Source: Acidobacteriota bacterium (lineage in GTDB: Bacteria; Acidobacteriota; Terriglobia; Terriglobales; Acidobacteriaceae). Taken from it: a DNA stretch of 7,049 nt. Position numbers and translations under genes: made by a program. The stretch lies in assembly GCA_003225615.1 (NCBI GenBank), contig QIAS01000331.1:1-7049 (forward strand). The letters run 5' to 3'. The notes beneath the pieces are model-generated. The model had not been told where the DNA came from. It did no database searches and saw only the letters and a program-made list of their open reading frames with translations. The stretch's first letter is position 1, and every line of letters starts with the position of its first letter. Below are positions 1-5,797 of this stretch, piece by piece.

Positions 1-662
1 AGAAGATTCGGCTGCTGATCTTTGATCTGGACGGCACGCTGATTGATTCGCGGCTTGACCTGGTGCACTCGGTCAATGCCATGCTGAGGCATGTCAAGCG
101 TCCTGAACTGCCAGACGAAGTGATTGCCACCTATGTGGGCGACGGGGCGCCTATGCTGGTGCGGCGCGCCTTGGGCGATCCCAAAAACGAAGCCTTCGTG
201 AAAGAGGCCTTGGAGTATTTCCTCACTTATTACCGTGCGCACAAGTTGGATCATACTCACGTTTACGACGGAGTCAAAGAAACCCTGGAGGCTCTTCGCT
301 CTGCGCACAACGGAAGTCGCCGGCAGATGGCGGTGCTCTCCAATAAGCCGGTAAATCCTTCCCGCGCCATCGTCGAAGCGTTGGGGCTGGGCGGCTTCTT
401 CGTTTCCGTGTACGGGGGCAATAGCTTTGCTACCAAGAAGCCTGATCCGCTCGGGGCCAAGTCCATCCTCAAGGAAACGGGGGCGCGGCCGGAAGAGGCG
501 CTGATGGTTGGCGACTCCTCTCACGACATTCTCACTGGCCGCAACGCCGGGCTTTGGACCTGCGGCGTCACTTACGGCTTTGCTCCGCATACGTTGTGCG
601 AAGCCCCTCCCGACGTGCTTGTGGATACGCCGCGTGAGCTTGCGGAAGTGTTCAGCTCGTAA
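1..662 (+). CDS. gph: Phosphoglycolate phosphatase-like HAD hydrolase, 5' end cut by window edge
   Basis: HAD-superfamily phosphatase, subfamily IA. The best match is phosphoglycolate phosphatase, a cytoplasmic enzyme that dephosphorylates 2-phosphoglycolate formed by DNA repair or oxygenation. The frame is open from base 3, so 219 residues are visible and only the first few are missing. All four HAD motifs are present (numbering from base 3): motif I FDLDGTLIDS, with nucleophile Asp8 and acid/base Asp10; motif II VLSNKP, with Ser113; motif III KKPDP, with Lys146; motif IV VGDSSHD, with Asp171 and Asp175 for magnesium. A helical cap (about residues 25-95) carries YVGDGAPMLVRRALG, which resembles Gph caps, and GVTYGF near the end is also typical of Gph. 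A GTG at 63 is not the start, because motif I lies upstream of it in the same frame. The stop is TAA at 660-662. Another HAD-IA phosphatase substrate cannot be excluded. Confidence 0.88.
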   Translation, partial: KIRLLIFDLDGTLIDSRLDLVHSVNAMLRHVKRPELPDEVIATYVGDGAPMLVRRALGDPKNEAFVKEALEYFLTYYRAHKLDHTHVYDGVKETLEALRSAHNGSRRQMAVLSNKPVNPSRAIVEALGLGGFFVSVYGGNSFATKKPDPLGAKSILKETGARPEEALMVGDSSHDILTGRNAGLWTCGVTYGFAPHTLCEAPPDVLVDTPRELAEVFSS

Positions 663-958
663 GTCATTGAAAGTTGGTTTGGGAACTTCTGTAAGACGTA
701 TAGCTAAAAGATAACAATCGTCTACGGTGACTTATAGGCTCGGGTTGCTGCCCCGTACGACCTTCCAGGTCATCCCGCCGCTTGGTGCGCCTAGACGGGC
801 CTCGCTGCGCTATTAACGGCCATCCTACGATGTAGGCAGGTGTAGTTTGCGGTGCTCGTGAGCTGGTCTGTGGGCCCAATTTTGGTTAGCTCGAGGATAT
901 TATTGAAAACTCGTGATCATCCATTCCAACAAATCGTCTCGAACATCTAGAGCACCCT
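663..958. other. Intergenic stretch without a recognisable gene
   Basis: I see no protein-coding signal here on either strand; the short open frames have no recognisable motif. Small perfect hairpins occur at 759-771 (GACCT-TCC-AGGTC) and 824-836 (CCTAC-GAT-GTAGG), neither followed by a T-run. No tRNA TPsiC-like GTTCGAA motif is visible. The stretch could be a decayed gene, an untranslated leader or a small structured RNA; nothing in it decides between these. Confidence 0.4.
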
Positions 959-1031
959 CCTTCGTGTACCTTCGCGTCCTTGGTGGTGAAAGAAAAGCTA
1001 GAACCACCAAGGACACGAAGGGGCACGAAGG
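959..1031. repeat. Imperfect 29-bp inverted repeat, CCTTCGTG...CACGAAGG type
   Basis: The left arm (959-987) and right arm (1003-1031) are reverse complements at 26 of 29 positions, with a 15-base A-rich loop. Each arm is itself built of repeated units (CACGAAGG, GGACACGAAG). A transcript would fold into a long hairpin ending 40 bases before the 204-aa gene. Palindromic ACCACCAAGGACACGAAGG-like elements are, from memory, dispersed in acidobacterial genomes, so this is probably a copy of a family. It has no U-run, so it is not a standard intrinsic terminator. Confidence 0.75.
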
Positions 1032-1071
1032 CTTCAGCTCCAAACTGCGGTAAACTGGCAATACTTCCGAG

Positions 1072-1686
1072 ATGAACAACTCAAACGCCAGCTTCACACC
1101 GGCGGAATTGCGCCAGCTGCGCAGCTTGAAGAATCCCCACGGGATCCAGCGCTTCCTGGATGAAATGCCTTATCACGTCGCCGATACCGCGTGGTCGCCG
1201 CGGCGTATCTTGCGTGAGGAGACGGCGCATTGCTTTGAAGGCGCCATACTGGCTGCGGCGGCCCTGCGCGCCAATGGATATCCTCCGCTGATTTTTGACC
1301 TTGAAGCTGAGCACGACACCGATCATGTGGTGGCCATCTATCGCTCACACGGTCACTGGGGTGCGATTGCGAAATCGAATTACACCGGATGCCGATATCG
1401 CGAGCCCGTCTACCGCTCGTTGCGCGAGCTGGCATTGAGTTACTTCGACGTGTACGAGCGTTCCTTGCGGACGTTTTCGCGGCCGGTAAACCTGGCGCGC
1501 TTCGATTCGCGGCACTGGATGACCACCGAGAAGCCGATCTGGTTCATTGCCGAGTATCTATTCGAAATCAAGCATTACCCTTTGATCAGCCGGGCCCAGG
1601 CGGCGCGTCTCCACCGGCTGGATGAGCGATCTTTCCGGGCAGGGTGTTTGGGAAGGGCAGAGAAGAAAAGCATTGTTGATTTTTGA
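1072..1686 (+). CDS. Transglutaminase-like hypothetical protein, 204 aa
   Basis: No named function. The core resembles the transglutaminase-like (papain-fold) pattern. EETAHCFEGA (residues 49-58) places Cys54 at the start of a helix (AILAAAALRANGYPP), as in transglutaminase cores. The segment EHDTDHVVAIYRSHGHWGAIAKSN (80-103) supplies His85 and a following strand. A third catalytic residue is not obvious: Asp76, Asp82, Asp84 or Asn103 are candidates. There is no signal peptide or membrane segment, so it is probably cytoplasmic. I recall similar proteins of about 200 aa with HCFEGA and DHVVA blocks annotated as hypothetical in several phyla. The ATG at 1072 is the first start after an in-frame TAA at 1051, but no clear Shine-Dalgarno is visible. 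The last residues (SIVDF) are encoded by the left arm of a downstream inverted repeat, so the native C-terminus may have been replaced. It appears monocistronic, with a terminator just after. Confidence 0.8.
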   Translation: MNNSNASFTPAELRQLRSLKNPHGIQRFLDEMPYHVADTAWSPRRILREETAHCFEGAILAAAALRANGYPPLIFDLEAEHDTDHVVAIYRSHGHWGAIAKSNYTGCRYREPVYRSLRELALSYFDVYERSLRTFSRPVNLARFDSRHWMTTEKPIWFIAEYLFEIKHYPLISRAQAARLHRLDERSFRAGCLGRAEKKSIVDF

Positions 1687-1763
1687 TTGTTGAATGAAGA
1701 TCCCGAAGCCGCAGCCGACTGCTTCAGTCGGGATTTTTCAATCAACAATCAAAAATCAACAAT
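1672..1763. repeat. Perfect 22-bp inverted repeat flanking a terminator-like hairpin
   Basis: ATTGTTGATTTTTGATTGTTGA (1672-1693, written here as the arm of 22 bases made of ATTGTTGA units) is exactly reverse-complementary to 1742-1763. The arms are AT-rich, composed of TTGATT/TTGTTGA units, and enclose the 48-base segment 1694-1741. The left arm overlaps the last five codons and the stop of the 204-aa gene. Tracts of this TTGATTGTTGA composition are, as I recall, common intergenic repeats in acidobacteria. The symmetrical arrangement around a GC hairpin makes a two-tier stem. Confidence 0.8.
1701..1738 (+). terminator. Intrinsic terminator after the 204-aa gene
   Basis: CCGACTG (1715-1721), loop CTT, and CAGTCGG (1725-1731) form a perfect 7-bp GC-rich stem, followed by GA and TTTTT (1734-1738). 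An alternative outer pairing, TCCCGA (1701-1706) with TCGGGA (1728-1733), competes with it. The site begins 14 bases after the stop codon, which fits a Rho-independent terminator for the upstream gene. The surrounding AT-rich arms could extend the stem. Confidence 0.65.
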
Positions 1764-1822
1764 CAGCAATTTTTCTCGCACCTTCCCGGAACTCGCCGGG
1801 TTAAAGGTACGTAAGTGAAATT

Positions 1823-2836
1823 ATGATGTGGCGCAGTGGTGTTTTGATTCTGGCTTTGTCTCTGGCTTGCCCTACCTTGGGACAGCAGAAGGACAATGCT
1901 GCGCAAATTGGGACCGATCCCAATGCTTCCCATGCGGACCAGCCCCCCTCTCCCAACGAGGTGGTAAAAGCTATGGGGGAAATTGCCGTCCCTCAGTTGC
2001 TGCCGCTGCGGCCCCGCGCTGCCAAACTTGCTCCCGGATCTCTAACCAACGAACAAGTTAAGCAACTGATCAACCAGGTCGCGGAAAAGGACATTGAAAA
2101 CGACAAACGGCAGCGCAATTACACTTATACCCAGCGGCAGGAAGTGCACAAGCTGGACGGCAAGGGGCAGCTTAAATCGACTGAAACCGAAACCCACGAA
2201 GTCATGATGCTCTACGGCGAGCAGGTGGAACGGCTGGTAGCGAAAGATGACAAGCCGCTCTCCGATAAAGAGAACGCGAAAGAAGAAAAGAGAATTCAGA
2301 AAATCATCGACAAGAGAAAGAATGAAAGCGACGAGGAACGCAAGAAGCGGCTGGAGAAAGAAGAGAAAGACCGTGAGCACGACCGCGAGTTCGTGCGCGA
2401 CGTAGGAGATGCTTACAACTTTAACTTTGTCGGAATCCAGTCGCTGGACGGCCGGGATAACTACGTCATCGATGCCGAGCCCCGGCCCGGGTTCGAGCCC
2501 CATCACAAAGATACCAAACTGCTGTCCAAATTTCGTTTTCGCATCTGGATAGACGCCGCAGAAAAGGAATGGGCCAAACTGGACGCGCAGTGCATTGACA
2601 CGGTTTCCTGGGGATTGTTTCTGGCGCGCATCCATAAAGGCTCGGGCATTGCGATTGAGAACACGCGCGTGAATGACGAAGTCTGGCTGCCCAAGCACCT
2701 GGATGCGCGTGTGGATGCGCGGCTGGCACTGGTGAAGGGATTCAACCTCGATTTCGACGTTACTTACAAGGATTACAAGAAGTTCCGCACGGATACGAAG
2801 ATCGTGGGCGTGGGCGAAGTGCAGGAGCAGAGGTAG
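1823..2836 (+). CDS. Exported, highly charged hypothetical protein (acidobacterial type), 337 aa
   Basis: Function unknown. An N-terminal signal peptide is clear: MMWR, then a hydrophobic core (residues 5-20), with likely signal peptidase I cleavage after PTLG (20/21). Cys16 is not in a good lipobox. A low-complexity linker rich in Pro and Ala (30-75) follows. Then comes a conserved-looking block NYTYTQRQEVHKLDGKG (99-115), a very basic/acidic, probably helical segment (about 142-192, rich in K, E, D and R), and a C-terminal part of alternating strands (LDGRDNYVIDAEPRPG 208-223; SKFRFRIWIDAAEKEWAKLDA 235-255; NDEVWLPKHLDARVD 284-298; FDVTYKDYKKF 311-321). The strand pattern and 'RIWID...W.KLD' recall the LolA/LolB-like outer-membrane lipoprotein-sorting fold, but that is an inference. 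I recall close relatives as hypothetical proteins in acidobacteria. The ATG at 1823 is the first start after an in-frame TAA at 1802; a second ATG follows at 1826. AAAGG at 1803-1807 is a possible but distant ribosome site. Confidence 0.82.
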   Translation: MMWRSGVLILALSLACPTLGQQKDNAAQIGTDPNASHADQPPSPNEVVKAMGEIAVPQLLPLRPRAAKLAPGSLTNEQVKQLINQVAEKDIENDKRQRNYTYTQRQEVHKLDGKGQLKSTETETHEVMMLYGEQVERLVAKDDKPLSDKENAKEEKRIQKIIDKRKNESDEERKKRLEKEEKDREHDREFVRDVGDAYNFNFVGIQSLDGRDNYVIDAEPRPGFEPHHKDTKLLSKFRFRIWIDAAEKEWAKLDAQCIDTVSWGLFLARIHKGSGIAIENTRVNDEVWLPKHLDARVDARLALVKGFNLDFDVTYKDYKKFRTDTKIVGVGEVQEQR

Positions 2837-2931
2837 GACTGGTTCGTCCTGATTCGAACTTCCCGGCAAACTCATCCAATGGCGGTGTGTAGGCTCCGCT
2901 TAGCATCACAAACTGGTTCCTTTGCGCACGT

Positions 2932-2937
2932 TATAAT
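2932..2937 (+). promoter_or_regulatory. Candidate -10 box upstream of uvrB
   Basis: A perfect TATAAT lies about 183 bases upstream of the uvrB ATG, in the only intergenic region before that gene. No good -35 hexamer lies 16-18 bases upstream, so the promoter call rests on the -10 alone. No SOS (LexA) box of E. coli type (CTG-N10-CAG) was recognised near it. Confidence 0.3.
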
Positions 2938-3007
2938 AGAAAGATTCTCCAGGCCAGAAATTGCATTCTGAGAGCCGGGGGAGAGAAATTGGCAGCGCCA
3001 CGGAACT

Positions 3008-3037
3008 GCAGATTCCTCGCTCCGCTCGGAATGACAA
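3008..3037. repeat. Dispersed REP-like repeat (ATTCC...GGAAT)
   Basis: The segment contains ATTCCTCGCTCCGCTCGGAAT (3011-3031), whose ends ATTCC and GGAAT pair, followed by GACAAA. From memory, almost identical sequences recur many times between genes in acidobacterial chromosomes. Only one copy is seen in this window, so the repeat status rests on recall rather than on the sequence itself. Confidence 0.5.
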
Positions 3038-3066
3038 ACTCAGCGGGGGCTAAGCCAACGCGAAGA

Positions 3067-3106
3067 GCTGAGGTCAAAAGGGCTGAAGCTGATCGCTGAC
3101 AGCTGA
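3067..3106. repeat. Cluster of five GCTGA repeats in the uvrB leader
   Basis: GCTGA occurs at 3067, 3082, 3088, 3095 and 3102, the last four spaced 6-7 bases apart; three copies are extended to AGCTGA. The tract ends 13 bases before the uvrB ATG. Similar AGCTGATAGCTGA tracts are, as I recall, frequent intergenic low-complexity elements in acidobacteria. It could also influence translation start, but there is no evidence of that here. Confidence 0.55.
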
Positions 3107-3119
3107 AAACTTATCGAGT

Positions 3120-5074
3120 ATGGATTTCCGACTCATCAGTGACTACAAGCCGCGCGTGTTTTTGATCGCGAACAGCACCAGGTGCTGCTCGGCGTCACCG
3201 GGTCGGGCAAGACGTACACCATGGCCAAGGTCATTGAGGCAGCAAACCGGCCTACTTTGGTCATGGCCCATAACAAGACTCTGGCGGCGCAGCTTTATCA
3301 CGAATTCAAAAGCTTCTTTCCCCACAATGCGGTCGAATATTTTGTTTCTTATTACGACTACTACCAGCCGGAGGCTTATGTTCCTGCGGCGGATCTCTAC
3401 ATTGAAAAAGAAGCCACCATCAACGACGAACTGGACAAGCTGCGGCTTTCTGCGACCAAGTCGTTGTTTGAGCGGCGCGATGTTCTGATTGTGGCTTCGG
3501 TGAGCTGCATCTACGGTCTGGGATCGCCCGAGGCTTATTACGGCATGCTGCTGTTTTTGGAAAAAGGCCAGAAGATCAAGCGCGAGGACATTACGCGCAA
3601 GCTGGTGGAAATCCTCTACGAGCGCACTGATGGCGAGTTCCGGCGCGGCACTTTCCGGGTGCGCGGCGATGTGATTGAAGTTTTCCCGACTTACGATGAC
3701 ATGGCGTATCGCATCGAGTTGTGGGGCGATCAGGTCGAGTCGCTTTCCCAGATCGACCCGCTGTTTGGAACCGTGAAGCAGAAGTACATGCGGCTGCCCA
3801 TTTATCCAAAGACTCACTATGTGATGAAAGAAGAGACCCGGGCTTCAGCCATCGAGTCAATCAGGAAAGAGTTGGCATGGTGGGAAGTGGAACTGGAAAA
3901 GCAAGGGCGCGTGGTTGAGGCGCAGCGCGTGCACCAGCGCACTATGTTTGATCTGGAAATGATCAAGTCGGTCGGATATTGCCATGGCATCGAGAACTAC
4001 TCGCGGCATTTCACCGGACGGCTGCCGGGCGAGCCTCCACCCACTCTTTTGGATTATTTTTCGCGCGATTTCATGATGTTTATCGATGAATCCCATCAGA
4101 CGGTGCCGCAGCTGCACGGCATGTATCACGGGGACCGCTCGCGCAAGGAGTGCCTGGTGGAGTATGGCTTCCGGATGCCTTCGGCTTTGGATAACCGGCC
4201 TTTGACCTTTGAAGAATTTGAGCACCGCATGAATCAAATCATTTACGTTTCGGCGACTCCCGGGCCTTATGAGTTGACCAAGTCGGCGGGCGTAGTGGTG
4301 GAGCAGATTATCCGGCCGACCGGGTTGATCGATCCGCCGGTTGAAGTCAGAGCGGTGAAAGGACAGATTGACGATCTGCTGCACGAAATGCGTGATCGGG
4401 CAGAACGCAAAGAACGCGTGCTGGTGACAACTCTCACCAAGCGCATGGCGGAAGACCTGGCCGAGTATTACTCCGAGGTGGGCGTGCGCTGCCGCTATAT
4501 GCACTCGGAAATCGAAACTTTGGAGCGGGTAAAGATTCTGCGCGACCTGCGCAAAGGCGAGTTCGATGTGCTGATCGGCATCAACCTGCTGAGGGAGGGA
4601 TTGGATTTGCCTGAAGTTTCGCTGGTGGCGATCCTCGATGCCGACAAAGAAGGATTCCTGCGATCGAATGGATCGCTCATTCAAACCATTGGCCGCTGCG
4701 CGCGCAACTTGAACGGGCGCGCCATTATGTATGCCGACCGCATGACCGACTCCATGAAGAAGGCGATCGACGAGACCAACCGTCGTCGCGCCATTCAAAC
4801 TGCGTACAACGAGGCGAATGGGATCACGCCGGAGTCGATTGTGCGGCCGCTGGAAATGTCGCTGGCCTCAATTGTGGCAGCCGATTATGCGGATCTGACG
4901 TCGGTGGAGGCGGACGGAATTCCGGAGTTCAAATCGCAGGAAGATCTGGACGCTTACATCGTGAAGCTGGAAAGCGATATGCGCGAGGCGGCCAAACGAT
5001 TTGAGTTTGAGAAAGCGGCCAAGCTGCGGGACACGATCAAGGATCTGCGGACGAAGGAATTTCTGTTCGCTTAG
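3120..5074 (+). CDS. uvrB: UvrB, excinuclease ABC subunit B, with frameshifted 5' end
   Basis: UvrB receives damaged DNA from UvrA, verifies the lesion with its helicase-like ATPase and recruits UvrC for incision (cytoplasmic nucleotide excision repair). The uninterrupted frame 3182-5074 gives 630 residues (numbering from GTG 3182): Walker A GVTGSGKT (4-11), beta-hairpin region [12 protein letters not shown] (57-68), Walker B with IDESH (301-305), YVSATP (355-360), RPTGLIDPP (378-386), motif [11 protein letters not shown] (501-509) and a C-terminal UVR motif that binds UvrC (about 590-625). The family normally begins about 35 residues earlier. ATG 3120 encodes [12 protein letters not shown], a good UvrB N-terminus, but in a different frame. 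The other frame resumes at [12 protein letters not shown] (from 3158). The GDQPxAI Q-motif segment expected between them is missing, consistent with about 37 lost bases. GTG 3182 has no visible ribosome site and would give a protein lacking that motif. Motif VI has Cys where many UvrB proteins have Ala. Confidence 0.93.
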
Positions 5075-5097
5075 ATCCCTTCGTTCCGCGGTGGCTC

Positions 5098-5102
5098 GGA
5101 GG
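5098..5102 (+). promoter_or_regulatory. Ribosome binding site of the antitoxin
   Basis: GGAGG lies 12 bases before the ATG at 5115, and an in-frame TAG at 5103-5105 excludes any earlier start. The spacing is somewhat long. An ATG at 5107 is out of frame. Confidence 0.55.
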
Positions 5103-5114
5103 TAGAATGCAGTT

Positions 5115-5351
5115 ATGAGTGAAGAAATCTCCGAACTGCTGAAAAAGGCGCTGGCGCTTCCGGCTGCAGCCCGCGCGGCGCTGGCCGGCTCGCTCCTCGA
5201 AAGTCTTGACGAAACCGTGGATGAGGGGGCGGAAGCGGCTTGGCAGGAGGAGATCGCACGCCGCATACAAGAATTGGATTCAGGAAAGGTAAAGCCTGTC
5301 GCTTGGGCGACAGCCCGCCGGCAGATCTCGACCATCCTCAATGGCCGGTAG
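5115..5351 (+). CDS. Antitoxin of a type II toxin-antitoxin module (Unstab_antitox / addiction-module component family)
   Basis: A 78-aa protein matching the 'putative addiction module component' family (Pfam Unstab_antitox, TIGR02574). The helical N-terminus SELLKKALALPAAARAALAGSLLESLDE (6-33) is the family signature: ALxLPxxxRAxLAxxLLESL. The next part, EAAWQEEIARRIQELDSGKVKPVAW (39-63), is the usual WxxEIxRRxxExxSGxVxxVxW block, which contacts the toxin. The partner is the overlapping RelE/ParE-like gene; the toxin ATG (5341) lies 11 bases inside this gene's end, as is usual for such operons. It starts 40 bases after uvrB with no terminator visible between, so read-through from uvrB is possible. 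The antitoxin looks intact while its toxin is broken. Confidence 0.88.
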   Translation: MSEEISELLKKALALPAAARAALAGSLLESLDETVDEGAEAAWQEEIARRIQELDSGKVKPVAWATARRQISTILNGR

Positions 5352-5636
5352 ACGGCTCGAACTTCATCCCGCCGCACTTTCAGAACTGAAGGCTGCGGTG
5401 GAATGGTACATGGAGCGCAGTGAGCCTGCCGCTCAGGAATTTGTTGCTGAAGTCGATCGAGCCACCGGGTGATCAAGTCGCCACGGCGTTGGCCAGCCGG
5501 TGAGCACGGCACCCGCAGATTCATCTTGCAACGGTTTCCTTTCGCAGTGACCTACCGGGAAAAGGATTCCAGCATACAAATTCTGGCGTTTGCGCACGGA
5601 CATCGACGCCCGGGGTACTGGAAGGCACGGCTCTGA
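5341..5636 (+). pseudogene. RelE/ParE-family toxin, frameshifted
   Basis: A toxin of the RelE/ParE superfamily, the usual partner of Unstab_antitox antitoxins, would act on ribosome-bound mRNA or DNA gyrase. The first frame from ATG 5341 gives the family N-terminus (LELHPAALSELKAAVEWYMERS, then AAQEFVAEVDRA) and stops at TGA 5470-5472 after 43 codons. The frame changes near 5464-5468. From GTG 5469 the rest of the family continues without a stop for 55 codons: VIKSPRRWPAGEHGTRRFIL, QRFPFAVTYRE, SSIQILAFAHGHRRPGYW, KARL, ending at TGA 5634-5636. Comparison with the usual DRAxxRIxxSP spacing suggests 4 bases (or 1) are missing. As written, no functional toxin can be made unless translation shifts frame. 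This could be real inactivation or a sequence error. Confidence 0.85.
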
Positions 5637-5699
5637 GAATGGCATCCCGGAAGAAGCAATTTTGTTCGCCTAAACCTTTTAACCACGAGGGCACAGGGG

Positions 5700-5787
5700 G
5701 AAGTACGAAGTACGATGTACCGAAGTTCACGTCGCAAGAGTGTGGCTTTGGACGCCTCTAAACTTCGTACTTCGTAAATCGTACTTC
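5700..5787. repeat. Inverted repeat of GAAGTACGAAGTACG type between convergent genes
   Basis: The left arm (5700-5727) and right arm (5761-5787) are reverse complements except for three mismatches and one bulged base. They are made of GAAGTAC/GTACTTC units and are separated by 33 bases. The stretch lies between the toxin end and the end of cheR, which face each other, so a transcript from either side would form a hairpin; this could serve as a bidirectional terminator. Just before it, AACCACGAGGGCACAGGGG (5681-5699) resembles the ACCA-rich arm at 1003-1031. Such GTACTTCGTACTTC tracts recur in acidobacterial intergenic DNA, as I recall. Confidence 0.7.
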
Positions 5788-5797
5788 TGATTTCTTC

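Noticed and set aside
1785..1800. CCCGG-N6-CCGGG hairpin before the exported protein as a regulator or terminator
   Set aside because: The stem is only 5 bp with no T-run and no match to a known riboswitch or operator; likely chance.
2840..2870. Possible tRNA-like segment with GATTCGAAC
   Set aside because: No cloverleaf arms, no acceptor stem pairing and no CCA end can be found around it on either strand.
2042..2875. 277-codon open frame on the minus strand across the exported charged protein
   Set aside because: It lies entirely opposite a gene with a clear signal peptide and conserved-looking blocks. The Lys/Glu-rich codons of that gene naturally produce a stop-poor antisense frame rich in Phe, Leu and Val. 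It has no recognisable motif.
3182..3184. GTG 3182 as the authentic uvrB start
   Set aside because: It has no ribosome site, begins immediately before Walker A and drops the conserved N-terminus, part of which is still readable from 3120 in another frame.
3857..4798. 313-codon open frame on the minus strand inside uvrB (and a 224-codon one at 3143-3817)
   Set aside because: Both are opposite the strongly conserved UvrB frame, have His/Gln/Arg-rich composition typical of antisense reading, and show no domain.
5460..5475. Programmed ribosomal frameshifting in the toxin gene
   Set aside because: There is no slippery heptamer, no downstream pseudoknot is evident, and this family is not known to use frameshifting; a small deletion explains it better.
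4868..5524. 218-codon minus-strand frame spanning the uvrB end, antitoxin and toxin start
   Set aside because: It crosses three recognisable plus-strand genes and has no motif of its own.
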